From NCBI RefSeq assembly GCF_000524195.1, contig NW_020170392.1, positions 132,068-196,067 of the forward strand: a stretch of 64,000 bases of DNA, written 5' to 3'. Under the pieces are notes generated by a model that searched no databases, was not told where the DNA came from, and saw only the letters and a list, made by a program, of their open reading frames with translations. The stretch comes from Echinococcus granulosus. Its lineage: Eukaryota > Platyhelminthes > Cestoda > Cyclophyllidea > Taeniidae. Positions 13,701 to 25,410 of this stretch are shown here, one piece after another. A program made the position numbers and the translations under genes. The stretch's first letter is position 1; the number at the start of each line of letters is the position of its first letter.

Positions 13701-16700
13701 TTGCCAACGATTTCGGTCCCGCACGGCGACTCTCACGTTATGTGACCTAAATTTGTTTACTTAACTCCCACTCCATCAAAAGCACACTTGTAACGCATTC
13801 ACAGGAGAATGGAAAAAAGAGTTTTGCTGCATTCTTTCAAAGTGACAGTAATGTCACCGTGATGACACATGCAGGGAAGGAGCACCTCCGCTACTTTTTC
13901 CCATTGTTGCTGGTACTGCCATGGCACTCATATTGGCTCCCCAATGGAAATGATGTACCGATGCTTTTTTGGGCTTTCTATACCCTCTGTATGTTTATTT
14001 CTCGGCCTTTTTCATTGAACCGATAGTTGACTAAGCAGTCCTGTGCATAACATCTTTTTATATCCTCCATGGACATAACAACACAAACATAACCTCTAAG
14101 AAGGAATAACACACTAATTACCTTCCAATAACTTGTTCATAGCTCTGACTCGGCTCACACGGCTTAATTATATCTAAACCGGATGAAAATTCGTCCTTTG
14201 ATGAAGGAAATGGCTCCGGATCGTTGATCACTTGTCAGCCTTTGTTAGGTACCCGCAATTTATTGCCTGGTCAACGTCAAACGTGTGTGCTCTAAATTTT
14301 ATTTTTTTACCTATGGCATTTAGGTCTAGTGCTCCGGATTTTTTACTGTTGTAAACGCTCGCATTGTTTTACTCACTTAGAGTTTGAGTTTTATCCACTC
14401 ACCACTTCTCATGAATAGAAATACTGATGTTTGGTTATCAAGCCACTCTTTTATTACCTACTAGCCTCTCATGTTCTTGCTTATAGCAACAGCGGATGCG
14501 AAGAAACCCTCACTAGACGTGGCTTTCCTAGTGAAGCAATTCGATCTCTCGCAGACGCAACGAGGCATTCGGTTGGAGACACCGAAAGCAGTGTCTGATG
14601 CCAACGGATATACAAACTTCATGTGTGACGACGATCAAATTATCTCCAACATCGGGTGGGTAAGTTCATCCCTACTCAATACATTTAAGCAGAGGTGTTA
14701 ACAGCCACTCCTACCTGGTCTGCGTTAAAACACCCGAGTGAGAAGGCCTTAGCGTTTAACGGGTAGGCAACATCATTTTCAGACTCCGGACAACGTGACG
14801 CATGTGTACTTTGACACAGCAACAAATGAATCGGCCCTAGTGACGGACGCTCTCCATTGTTTGCATGGCGCCCTATATGCTGTGGAATTGGCGGGCTTCC
14901 TTTCCTTTTACATCGAAGAGCATCCCGAAACCTCGTAATGCTTGATTAGTTTAGTGCACTCGATTAGTAAAGCAGAAGTTTCTCAGTGAGGTTGCCTACA
15001 CTTGTTTTGTAGGTTCATTTATATCGGAGAGGCGGAAAATTTGATCAGCGGTGTGTGGAGCGAATGGAGCGAACAGTACTGGACAGTAAGTACATCCTCA
15101 CTTTCCAAATGTTGGTTTCTTAATCAATTATCATCTCAAAGAATGTTGCGTTTTTTTGGCTTCTACGGTATAAATCATACTCTTAAACCCGTTGCAGAAG
15201 TATATAGACATTTTATGATCCCCTGCCTCCTAGTTCAAGGGAATCGCACTGCGGAAAGCGTCATCGAACCACATTGGGGTGTCTGTTTTGGGCTACTTGA
15301 GCTTCCAAACAATTTTATTCGTCCTTAGGGTTCTCATCACTCACCACCCCTCAAGATGAGTAATTGAATTTGAGTAACCAGATTACACACTTACTCTGTT
15401 TACTTTCGTCTATAATCACATTGTTGGAATTTCTACCATCCAATACTGAATGGGATTAGCGAGGCCTGTCAAGTCGCAGGTATACTAGTTTGAAGTCGGA
15501 CGCTTACTGTGGACTCCACTTCTATGTTCACAATTCGATTTTTGAAAAGGCTATCTGTTCTCCATACGTGTTCTCTCGATTTGAAAGAGGCGATTGAAGA
15601 TGTACTGCCTCGTAAATCGCTTGAAATTCTCAATAACAACTTTAGCGCCCCAGGACTTCTCTAAAGTCAAGAGAAGACACGATACCAGGGTAGAATGTGT
15701 ATTGCCGACGTAAGGAGGGACGAGAGGGTGGCTACTGGCATCACCCAGAGGCCATGCCGCCCAGCGGAAGTACAAGCGCCGTAGCCTTAAGTAACAGTGC
15801 AATGTAGAGTTGAACAAGTCATCGAAGTAGTACACATGCCAGGTGGTACACTTCAAATCGAAAGTGTTAGTGACCTATTAACCTTTACGTCTGTTCTCCA
15901 GTTTACTGCACAACCATAACCAGTTGCTGATTCACATCCGTCTCTTGTAAAAAGTTTTGTGTGTCTCTGTAGTTCCCACCGTTCGTTACCTCCTTTTTCC
16001 GTTTCTATAACTAGGAACGTCCTCTGCGTAAACTGGTACATTTACCACTTCTCGGCATAATGCCTTTCCAGAAAAATTTGTGTCAAAATAAATTCCCAAA
16101 ATAGGATTTCTAGCTTATCCTGATCTAAATTTTGTCTGAAACATTAACTCTTGTCTGCTTGGCCATTTCGGTTCGACTAATTATCGTGTCGCCTCGGTTA
16201 GCAAATCCGCACTCACCACCACGATTAATGAGGACTCAAATGTATGCGATTATGTCGCGAATGCTACTTTCCCCAGTGGAAAATAAACAAATGCAAGACT
16301 CTAGTCTCTCTTTTCACTCCTACCACGCCCACGCCTTTTGGATGAATGAAAGTCCCCGCCCAGGAAACTGTTTCAAGGCCTTTCATCCACAAAACTAATT
16401 TAACTTTCAAAGCCACTGTTGAGATTTCTTTACGTATCCAGCCTGATATCCGTTATCAGGCCTTCTTGCATCAGCCAGACGGCCAGAGGTGTAGTCCCTC
16501 CTTCCAAGTCGCACAATGGCTCATCTAACCTTCGCCCCTCCAGGCCCGTCGCAGCATGGAGTTCGCCCACCATCTCATCAGCCTTGGGGACACCTTTCGG
16601 CGCGCCGTACTCAATTCGGAGGACGATGAGGACAGAACGGTACCCCCGCCCTCCTGGCTCTACCAGCCCTGGCCTCGCAGTCCTGCGCGCGGCGGGCCCT

Positions 16701-18132
16701 ACCTGGGCCTGCACTGGCGTCGTGGCGACTTCCCCCACTCTACCTCCCCCTTGACAGCGGCCATGCAGACTCTCCAGGCTATTCAACGACGCGCTGAGGA
16801 GATGCGTCTACCCGCTGGCCAGACTTTGCCTATCTTCCTTGCCACTGATGCTGATTCCGAGGGTATGCAGGGTGGTTGTGACTCCCAAAATACTACTTGA
16901 TTTTCACCTAAATGGTGCAATAAAAATAAAAGATGGAAGTAGTTCAATAAAAATTCATATCATCTATTGGAAAGTGGGAAAAAAAGTCTTCTAAGTTCAC
17001 TCACCTCAACGCGTGTAAGGAAAGTTTATGAATGTATGGAAATACGTTCTTTTAACAGGCTAAGGTATTTGTACCGCTTCATTTGGATAAACAGCACTAT
17101 AAATGGACGATTTATTTATCCCCTATCTCAATGTCTATTCTCTTCTGCTTAAATTGTCAGATCATATCTTTACTAAAAGGAATTTTGTAGACATCATCCA
17201 GTTGGAACAATTGCTGAGTCCTCACAAGGTGTACCGTTTCACACCCGAGATGTCGATGGACGACAACCTTCTGCCAGGCGAGTTGGCGATCATCGACCAA
17301 TGGATTTGTGCCCATGCTCGGTGAGTCTTCGTTGGGTCACGCCTGTTGTCTTTCCCTCTCACTCTACTCGTGGTGATTTGTCAGTTTCTGCTTCATTCAG
17401 CCTTCATTATCGGTTCCCACTGTACAATTTCAGACTGGGAGAATGCGCGACTAATGTCTATGCTCTTCCTTTTAGTAGCTTTTTTTGAATAACCCATCGG
17501 TGATAATGGAGGAGGCTGGAAGCTGATGCCATTAGTGAACTTAGCTGTAAATTAAATTCAATAGCTGGTCCGTAGTAAATTAGACCCACTTTTAAGGAGA
17601 TAAAAAAGTAACAATTGGGGACTACGTTAGGTAATGCTACTTTCTAAGCACAATGCAATGCAATTCAAACTTTCTTGGCTAAAAATTTAGATCACTCGTT
17701 CGGACAGAATCTGTAGGCAAGGTGAGGTCTGGGCAAGTAGACGGTTGAGTAGAAAACACGCTTCCAACTAAAATAATACCTTTTGTACTCTTTCATTTCC
17801 CCATTGTCTGTTTCAAGATTGCTTCTTAAACACTAGTGTTGATTTTCGTAGGCGCCTCATTCGTTCTCCCCGACATCTATTTGCCCTTCAGGCTCTTTGT
17901 CGGTTCAGTCCCGTCCACCTTCACCTTCCGAATAGCCGAGGAGCGTGAAATCATGAGCTTCCCTGCGGCTTTCACCTTCAACAGCCTCTGCCCAGTTGAA
18001 GGCGCTGATGTGGTGATGTTGGAGGATCAAAGAGTGCCCTCCGAGTGCGAAGGTCTCACGCCCTGGTCGATTGTCCTCGAGCCGCGCTACACTATCAACA
18101 TCTCGACAACTCTTATCAAGACTGAACTCTGA
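10704..18132 (+). CDS. POFUT2: GDP-fucose protein O-fucosyltransferase 2
   Basis: POFUT2 is an ER enzyme that adds O-linked fucose to Ser/Thr in folded thrombospondin type 1 repeats. Eight exons: 10704-10867, 11114-11331, 14493-14659, 14783-14934, 15013-15085, 16544-16862, 17191-17320, 17892-18132 (1464 nt, 487 aa). The first ~20 residues form a hydrophobic signal peptide. Landmarks are EGFNLRRDVY (family catalytic Glu and nucleotide site), LVLPPWGQTFHW, IPVIEYDEF, AENLI, QYWTARRSM and GGPYLGLHWRRGDF (donor-binding Arg). They continue with FLATDAD, AIIDQWICAHAR and GSVPSTFTFRIAEEREI. All exon phases agree. The protein is longer than human POFUT2 (429 aa); extra residues lie in exon 4 and at the C-terminus. 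Intron 2 is 3,161 nt, and intron 5 carries a single terminal repeat of the TRIM-like element. No KDEL-like tail is seen. Confidence 0.96.
11332..14492 (+). other. Large intron 2 of POFUT2
   Basis: This 3,161-nt intron separates the exon ending EYDEFLQQ from the exon starting ADAKK. Open frames at 11552-11770, 12030-12314 and 13075-13443 have no recognisable similarity. I see no clear mobile element in it. Confidence 0.7.
15642..15819 (-). repeat. Solo terminal repeat of TRIM-like element (in POFUT2 intron 5)
   Basis: The reverse complement matches the terminal-repeat consensus. It starts near TTGTTCAACTCT, then CTTAAGGCT, GTACTTCCGC and GGCGGCATGGCCTCTGG, then CGTCGGCAATACA, and ends near GGGGCGCTA. 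No internal element sequence is on either side, so it looks like a solo repeat left by recombination or a fragment. Boundaries are approximate. Confidence 0.75.
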
Positions 18133-19769
18133 ACACCCCAAGCGATGCAATTTCCCTGGATATGTAACAAGTGTACATAATTCCACGCTAGTTGTGTATA
18201 ATCCATAGCTTCCCGTATCAAAGTTACATCCAGTTATCTTTAAGAGAAATTCGTGATAGAGGTGTAGGTATTTTTATGTTCTGTTTTAATGCCTGTTTAA
18301 GCGAGCAAATCTATCAGCCTCTGTGGTTGGTCCTCCCACTTGACGTGGACTTTTGGGTGATTTAAAAAGGAAAGCAATCCTTAAATCAGTATCTTCTCTG
18401 CCTGTCGGTGGTTGGGATATGGCAGAGGTGATGAATCACCCTTCATCTGTTCATCTGTAACAAATAAGTTAGCAGTGGATCTGTGATCCTCCAAGACCAA
18501 ATAGTTTGATTATCCTCAAAGGTTTTAGGTAAATTTTTCAATTGCTTGAGCCAACTCGCCGCTGAATCCTTTCTACACTCAGTGGGTAGTTTGGACGAAA
18601 TGGTACTTGATATTTTACACCATTACATGCTTGGTTAACTGATTAAACTTTGACATTCCTACACATTTTCCATTAGCATCCCATGCGTGCTATCAACTTA
18701 TGCAGCTAGTTACTCAAAATTCTGCCACAGACGAATTGGTGTAACTTGAAACGGTGAAAGCGATGTATCGTGGTCCTGGCTTGAGGTTAATGCTTGCATT
18801 TTTCGTTCTTTTGGAGCGCAATTTTCAATAGACCACGTGTTTCGTGACCTATGGTGGTTGGTGTTCCTTTGGGGCCCTGGTAGCAAATGTTACTCGACTA
18901 TTTTTGCCTCTAGGCAGTTTATTAGGCAATCAGATATCCCTTTGATATGTTTTGAATGCAGGAAAGATAAAATATCACCTGTCATTGCCTTGAGGGGAGA
19001 GGTGTCGCTGGGTCTGGAGGACGCCTAAACTGCTCTCGCCTCCGTGAAAACGAGATCATAAGTAGTTGCTTCCAAACTCAGGTGAGTAAGATACTGTGTG
19101 GAGATGAGGTGTAAAGGATCTTTTAAAACAGTGGCTCAAAATATTTTGGTGTTAAAAATAAGAGAGGATGGTCTACACTACCTCCCTGCACTTGACCTCA
19201 AATGTCGCAATGAAGAACGGCAGAGCATTGTCGCCTTGTCAAAATCTATGTTATTTTGGAGCACAAAAGACGCCATGGTTAATTCATCCACTTTTGGTTG
19301 CAAATTAGTCTGCGTGAGAGGGGTTCAGTCAATACGAACTTCGTGATGGGGAGGGCGACATTGGCCCTCGTCCGAGGAGGAAGGATACCCTGATTACTCA
19401 AAGAAACATGTCCTCATCCAACTCGCCCACTCATTTCGTGGGAATGAAGGCTGAAGTGGAAGAGGGAAATAATGACCCTATTACAAGAGGTCAACATAAT
19501 TCTCGCTACAGTACGACTCGAGTGTTCTCCTCACCTCCCACTCAATTCGATGACGATCGAAAACAGTCTAAATAAAGGTTTGTGGATGTGTTTACGATGT
19601 AATATGGAGAATAGATAGGCATGAATTGGAATCTGGATGTTCTGATTACACTAAGCTCGGAATTTGGTCCACTAGGCGCAGCAATCGAAATGGCACGAGT
19701 AGGTCGTAAGGAAAAATTGTTCCGTTCAAATTTTATTGTCGTATGCTCGTATGTAATATTTTAATCATT
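18133..19769. other. Intergenic region downstream of POFUT2
   Basis: This holds the POFUT2 3' UTR and non-coding DNA. Open frames at 18837-19028 and 19098-19346 lack similarity. The stretch 19360-19560 is a copy of a second repeat family (listed separately). Confidence 0.5.
19360..19560. repeat. Second dispersed repeat family, copy 1
   Basis: It shares ordered blocks with 31838-32040: CCGAGGAGGAA, a CCTGA block, TCCTCATCCA, then ATGAAGGCTG followed by AGTGGAAGAG and GAAA. The two copies are in the same orientation. Ends, class and full length are not determined. Confidence 0.5.
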
Positions 19770-20765
19770 TATTGAATCCTTTGCTTTGGTTGTGCGTACA
19801 CTTAAGGCTCTGCCTTTGTACTTCTGTTTGGCGGCGTGGCCTCCGGACCTTGCTAGTAGCTCCTAGCCCTTCTGTACGTCTGCTATTCACCTTCTGTTTG
19901 AGTATTATGACATCTTTCGTCTGCAGAGGAGTCTTGAGGCGCTACAATACTAGAAGGGAAAAGTGAACTCGAGCCTAAAAGGCTGAATGCCAAACCTTGA
20001 CGTGATGGCAGAGGGGCACATGCTATGGATGGGAGAATCTGTAACGACCCTTATCAGAAGGGTAGAAAATGACGTCTACCTTCGGCAACTACCTCAGTTC
20101 CAGTCCCGTGTTCTGCAGTAATGCTATTAGCAACTGAATCGATACTAGCCGTAGTCATGATCCATCTGAAAAACCTGTTACTGAGCTGTCTACAGTACCC
20201 ACATGAAGATGTCAATTGGGCGGACACGCAATTTCCCCTCTACCTCTCTACTAGCTGGACAGAACCTAAATAGATAGGCATGGATGGGCAGCGCTGAAGT
20301 GAGAACAAAGTGGCAAGAGGGAGCAGACGCGAAGCCTTAGCCCTACAAAATTATCTTATTTCCCATCTTTTATCAAACAACTGTACTTTTAGGCCAACAC
20401 ATTCCCTTTCCCCCAATACCGCTTCCTAACAGGACGAAACTCTAGATCCAGTGGAACTGCCGGGAGAAATCAGTGACGTTGCGGTCAAATATCTTTTCAG
20501 TTGCATAAAATTTGGATGACTGATATTGTTGGTTTGTGGGTGTTTCCCTTGCGGCACCGACTGCGTTGTGATGGCCGGACTCGGGAGGTTGATCAAGGCG
20601 AGCAGGAGCTTAAGGTTGCGCCTTCGTACCTCCGCTGTGGGTCCTAGCCTCTAGACTATGCCAGTAGCCCCCACCCGCTGCAGCCCTTTTGTGCGTTGGG
20701 AATACATGTTCTGTCCTGGTATTGCGGCCTCCTTTGTCTTCAGGAAAGACTCGAGGCGTGTTCGA
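19770..20765 (+). mobile_element. TRIM-like non-coding LTR element, copy A
   Basis: Two direct terminal repeats, about 19770-19946 and 20590-20765, flank a ~640-bp interior with no sizeable open frame. Both repeats share CTTAAGG, a GCC-rich CTTCGTAC/CTTTGTAC block, CCTTCTGT-like, a TTCTGTCC/TTCTGTTT block, TTTGTCTTCAG-like and a final CTTGAGGCG/CTCGAGGCG. The interior matches copies B, C and D, for example the TTCGGCAACT block near 20082 and TAGATCCAGTGGAA near 20443. This organisation (short direct terminal repeats, ~1 kb, no gag or pol) is that of terminal-repeat retrotransposons in miniature. Ends are accurate to perhaps 10-15 bp; target-site duplications were not established. Confidence 0.85.
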
Positions 20766-21595
20766 GGAACGGTGTATCAATTTCAGGGCTACAAAAAACG
20801 GATATAAATCAAATGCTGTTTTTTGAAGAGAAAGAGAAAAGCTTTCCATAAACTGTGGTCAACTTTATGCTCTCAAGTTTTATGCAATGTTTAATCAACT
20901 TACAAAAGACAGTTAAAGTACTTCACCCATAAAAGACTAATAACTTATTGCTATCACTTCTTCACTGTTTTTTTCCCTCCATGGGTGTGAAAGTAGAAAT
21001 TAGTTTACATTTTACAGACTAATTTTCTCCATCAGAACAATATACCTCACTTTGTGTAGTGCAATGGAGAGGTATTGATGCTTACGGGATAAGTAAAAAT
21101 ATTTCCTGGAGGGAAAAAATTGCATACTTCCATACTTGTCCCATAAAAATTTACCCCAAAACATTTTCATTACTTGAAAGCATTTTCGCACAGGGAGAAA
21201 TCGTGGCGCGAAGCAATATCCCCACTCGGAGGCAAATTGCTCAATAAGTAGCCTGCAACATTTTTCACCGCTTCTATTGCACCTCCATAATTTTGCATCA
21301 TAAAGTCGACTTTTGTAAATACCGGAGACTTTCCTGCATAAAAAAAGACGGGAAACTGGCTGGAGATGCGTAGGTAATGCGCCAAGTGTGCCGTGAATTC
21401 GTTTGTGCCACTTCTGTGAATTCCAGAGGCCTCTTCCGTTGTACGTAAGCAATATCGCTGAAAGTCGGCTCTACCATGCCTTACCTTCGAGTTGAATGTT
21501 GTTTGCTTGCTTTGAGCATTGCAGATAATCAGTACAGCTCGTAATCATGCAATATAGTTCGCTCGCATTTATTTAGTCCGCCAATCAGAGAGAAG
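20766..21595. other. Non-coding spacer between TRIM-like copies
   Basis: No recognisable gene. The 146-codon minus frame at 21012-21452 has a low-complexity aromatic/basic composition and no family similarity, so I did not call it. Confidence 0.4.
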
Positions 21596-21780
21596 GTGTC
21601 GAATTCCAACACTCTCCTGAAGACAAAAGAAGCTATAATACGCCGGTGGAATACATATTATCGACGCAGAGAAGGCCCTGGGGACGAATAGCATGGCCCA
21701 GAGGCCTGGTGACCGGCGTACGTACAATGGCGGAGGCCCTAAGTGGCCTGTTACCAAAACCGAGAGTTTACTAAACAACT
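21596..21780 (-). repeat. Solo terminal repeat of TRIM-like element
   Basis: The reverse complement shows the terminal-repeat order: TTGTTTAGTAAACTC, GGCCACTTAGGGCCTCCGCC, TGTACG, GGCCTCTGGGCCATGC, then a CGTCGATAATA-like block and CTTTTGTCTTCAGG. No internal sequence follows on either side. Confidence 0.75.
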
Positions 21781-22061
21781 TAGGGATTACAAAAGTTCTA
21801 ACCAGAAAACTTGGGGTAAATTACAGTAGTTTGTAAGGAAGAGAGAAGGAATGCTCAAAAATATGCGCAAGATAATTTGAGGCAATTTCCCAGTGCTCTT
21901 GCTTGGAAAAAAGTGGATTCGTTTCCCCACTTGATGTGACTACTCGTTTTTTTAACGTTAAAGGTAAAATAAATGATAATAACCGTCAATTTCCTTCCTG
22001 ATAAACGTACTGAAAAACCTGCTGTCCCGTTTGCAAGCCTCGTGGAACAATGGAGGCATGT

Positions 22062-22139
22062 CATTGGCGCAGCAGCCAATCAGAGGTGGAGGTGGAGTGA
22101 CCGCGGCGGGGGGGAGGTAGTCAATTTGGGCAGTATAAA
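22062..22139 (+). promoter_or_regulatory. CCAAT/GC/TATA core promoter of the double-ICK gene
   Basis: GCCAATCAG at 22075-22083 is a canonical NF-Y CCAAT box, preceded by an inverted copy ATTGGC at 22063-22068. A G-rich GC box follows near 22105-22117, and TATAAA lies at 22134-22139. Spacing is textbook: CCAAT about 55 nt upstream of TATA, and a start site expected near 22165. It is the clearest promoter in the window and points at the signal-peptide ORF beginning at 22247. Confidence 0.75.
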
Positions 22140-22246
22140 TGGGCGCGGCCGAGACTAAGGAAGAGCAGTGCGCTTTGAGGAGGGACACACAAACAGAGGA
22201 GGGAAAGAAAACGAATTACTTACCCAGCTGGTTGACCGAACAACTA

Positions 22247-24348
22247 ATGTGCGTACTTCCAGTTGGGCTTTTCCTGACGCTTCAATTTCTCATTCTCACG
22301 GTGTCGTCGCAGAAACAATGTGCGTTTTGCATGTGACATTCCCTCATTTACTCTTACCTTTATTAATTTATGTTAATATTTCCTTACTTAGTGCCCAATT
22401 AGGCGATCCAAGAGCGACCCATACGATTTCCCTTGATAATTTTATAGCATATAGTTTAGAACTTCTGCAAGTTTGTGTTGAAGACCAATGCCATTATTCA
22501 CTACTTATTACAGATGATTTGTGGCTGGGTTCATTTGATATTCACATCACATGTTACCTCATAAAGCCCACTTTCCATACCGGCATGTCACTGCTGCATC
22601 GTATCCCACCCGTCATGCGTTGAAATGATACCAAAATAGATTTGTTGCAGTCTTTAATGGATGCCTGGTTGTCCGTTACTGTAAAAATAACGTAGTGAGG
22701 AGCGTTTTCTAGGTTCTGCTATTGTGTGCGATGAATGGGCCTAAAAACTGTTTCGATTGTGGCTTGGGCACAAAACACACCGCTGCAGACATTTGAGCAG
22801 TGAATGTACCCAACGATGACGGCCTTTGGTGAGGGGCCATCCACCAATTCCGGTGCGAGATATTTGAAACTCAACTGTTGAATGTACCAATACGTCGGCA
22901 ATTAGGTTTGGTTTTTCCTAGGTTAATTTCGTTTTGTCGACTTTGCCACTGCTGCTTGCCTAGGACTTAAAAAGTGGATTTGATGTAATTTCACCTCGGA
23001 TGATTGTTCAAAGTTGTTTTTTTTTCATCGACTCCAAATTCCCTACTTACTCACAAAGTCGTCACTGTGGGTAGTTTCAGTGATTGCTGAAATGTTGTTC
23101 ACAAAAAAAGGGAAAACTGTTGACAGTAACCCACAAGCTCAGAGGTGAAGTTATGACCCCTCTAACTGTATGGAGTCCGGTTCCTCCGACAGCTAGGCGA
23201 TGTAATCTCATCAAATGCTTTTCTCGAAGGCGAAAAGCATAACCTTAATTACCCCACCCTGATGGGCCAATTCAGACAATGCTCACATAACTGACACACT
23301 TTATTTCCCTTCCTAACGGTCTCGGCATTGACCAGAATCTTGACCATCGTGTCCTATAGTCAAGGGTCAAATCGAAGTTATTTGACTCGTAACATAATAA
23401 AGAGAAATATTAATTACTTTAATACGTATATAATTGCCAATGGGAGATATTTATTTCCCCTCCAACTACCCAATATCGTGTCCATCCATTGGATTACCCA
23501 AGCCTGGATGTGCATTGCGATCCCAAAAGGATGTTTGTTTAAGTAGAAACATGAATGTCAGTATTTTAAAGGAGAAAATTTGAATTCACCATTTTGTCTT
23601 AAAATGTGCTCGAATGGACCCAAAATCATCACAGTGGAAAGGCATACCTAAAACCATTTGCACCTCCTAATTGCGGTCTCCACTAATCACCCACTAAACT
23701 TTAGTGCATTTCTTCCAAGCATTCAAGCCTCTGTGCAACCGCCGAGGTATGTATGGCTGAAACTCCTTTATTACCGCATTCAAAGGATACCTAAAAGGGT
23801 TTCATTTAAGCCTCATGAATATGATCGTTTTTTCGTCCTCCTCTCGCCCCCCCCCCCCCCCCTGCATCAATCCTTCAAACTTGGGTAGCTCTGAGCGTTC
23901 TGAAGTGGTATAAAAATAACCCTTGTTAGCTTCGCTTGTCATGATACATCTTGTACACTCAATGTTGTGGATCAGATGAGTACAACATTTGAATAAATTT
24001 TCTTTCAAATTCGATAAATTCCCCCTCAAGAAAAAAGGCAGGGAAATACCTTGACACTAATAGACCACCAAAATCAAAAAAGCTCTTAACTACAGTGTGC
24101 CATTTTGGTGTTACATTGTTTAAACGCCACACTAAAATTGTTATTGTGTCCCCCCTCGCCTTCCCCTTTCAGTCCCATGGACGTGCCTGATGGATGGAGA
24201 GCCGTGCGATCCGGAGGTGGGACAGTGCTGCGCAGGTCTCTCCTGTCATCCCTCTCTGGGGGTGTGCTCACGATGCGCAGACCTCTTCCAGTTCTGCTCG
24301 CGCAGCAGACCCTGCTGTGAGGGCCAATGCCGCATTGTCTGCACCTGA
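22247..24348 (+). CDS. Small secreted cysteine-rich protein with two tandem ICK (knottin) patterns
   Basis: I do not recognise an orthologue. Exon 1 (22247-22319) starts with ATG about 80 nt after the predicted transcription start and encodes a hydrophobic signal peptide of about 20 residues. Exon 2 (24173-24348) follows a CCCCTTTCAG acceptor and ends at TGA. With donor GTGCGT at 22320 the phases match, giving 82 aa. The mature part has 12 cysteines. The first six are spaced C-6-C-6-CC-4-C-6-C, the classic inhibitor-cystine-knot order. After two residues a second set follows as C-6-C-5-CC-3-C-3-C, ending one residue before the stop. Such folds occur in protease inhibitors, neuropeptide-like ligands, antimicrobial peptides and venom peptides, so function cannot be read from the pattern. 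The weak points are the exon join across a 1,853-nt intron and the non-consensus donor. Exon 2 alone is compelling. Confidence 0.72.
23847..23864 (+). repeat. Poly-C homopolymer run
   Basis: An uninterrupted run of about 17-18 C inside the intron of the double-ICK gene. Similar runs occur near 38,368 and 58,925. Confidence 0.9.
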
Positions 24349-25410
24349 AACAGCCACTTCGCCTCTCCTTCCCCACATTCACTTTTCCGCTCCACCTTCT
24401 TCCCGCTCGTCCTCTACTATGGTCGTGGTCAATTAATTGTGTCTTTGTGGACATCCTACGGCGTCTTCTTGGCAATAAGCGGCTCAGCTCACTTTCATCA
24501 TGGTTCTCTTAATAGGGCAAGGTTGGTCCCCTAATGATGAGAAATGGATGGAGGAATAGATATTGAAATTTGGTCAGGGATTGGGTGGATGGTGGGTGGC
24601 CGGGAGTACAAACCGTGAGGTCCGGACACTTATCTCCCTGGTTACCTTGACATTCAAAGCCCTTATATGGAAAGAAAAATTGTATGAAAGTAGCCTTCTA
24701 TCAATTCAACTGCAAAAACTGTTGGAGTGGATGAATAACCGATAAATCAAATTCGTGCGAGGCAGTATTTCTTACTTCTGTAAACAAATTGAATTTTATT
24801 TCTGTGTTTTATTCAAAGCAGGAGCTGGATAAAGTTCCTGGCAATTCTTTTTTCACATCTGAATCACTGCTCCTAGCATCTGCTTGTTTTTTAGGAAGTA
24901 GACGTATATCAAAAGTGTCTAGTCAGTAAACAGAATGGCAGTGTTTTGGCACAGGTTTAATCCACCGTCCTCATTAACTACTGCTTTTGTCCATCTTTAT
25001 GTAGAACTTTTTGTTGCAGATAAGGTAAATTCGATGCTTTGTTATCTCCAGAAATGGCCATAAGGATCGAATTTCATCTCCTATAAGAGGATATTATATC
25101 AAATCGAGCATCAAGTGGTAACAATTCTCTTAGGTGTTAGTTTCATATCAAGATATACCAGGCACATTATTACCAGTTTAGTCCACTGTGGTTTACTGTC
25201 CCTGGAATCCTCCTTCCGAATCGGCTAACGAGGTCGCATGGGGTTTCTGAAGACATTAAATTTTTTCCTTATCTAGAACTCTAAGATTAAGGGATTAGCG
25301 GTCATGAGCCTTTTTAACAAAAAGCTACTTAAAAGATTGTTTCACACCTTATTGTTTTTTTTAACGAAAATTGTTGCTACGGCTACTTTTAACGACCAAC
25401 AGATGCTTAA
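24349..25410. other. Non-coding region after the double-ICK gene
   Basis: It includes the likely 3' UTR. Frames overlapping 24086-24512 on both strands are shadows of the GC-rich ICK exon. Nothing else is recognisable. Confidence 0.5.

Noticed and set aside
16430..16786. 118-codon minus frame
   Set aside because: It is antisense to POFUT2 exon 6, which is certain from the LGLHWRRGDF and ARRSM motifs.
22168..22623. 151-codon plus frame next to the strong promoter
   Set aside because: It begins with GTG rather than ATG, overlaps the signal-peptide exon in another frame and has no family similarity. The ATG frame at 22247 fits the promoter and splice phase better.
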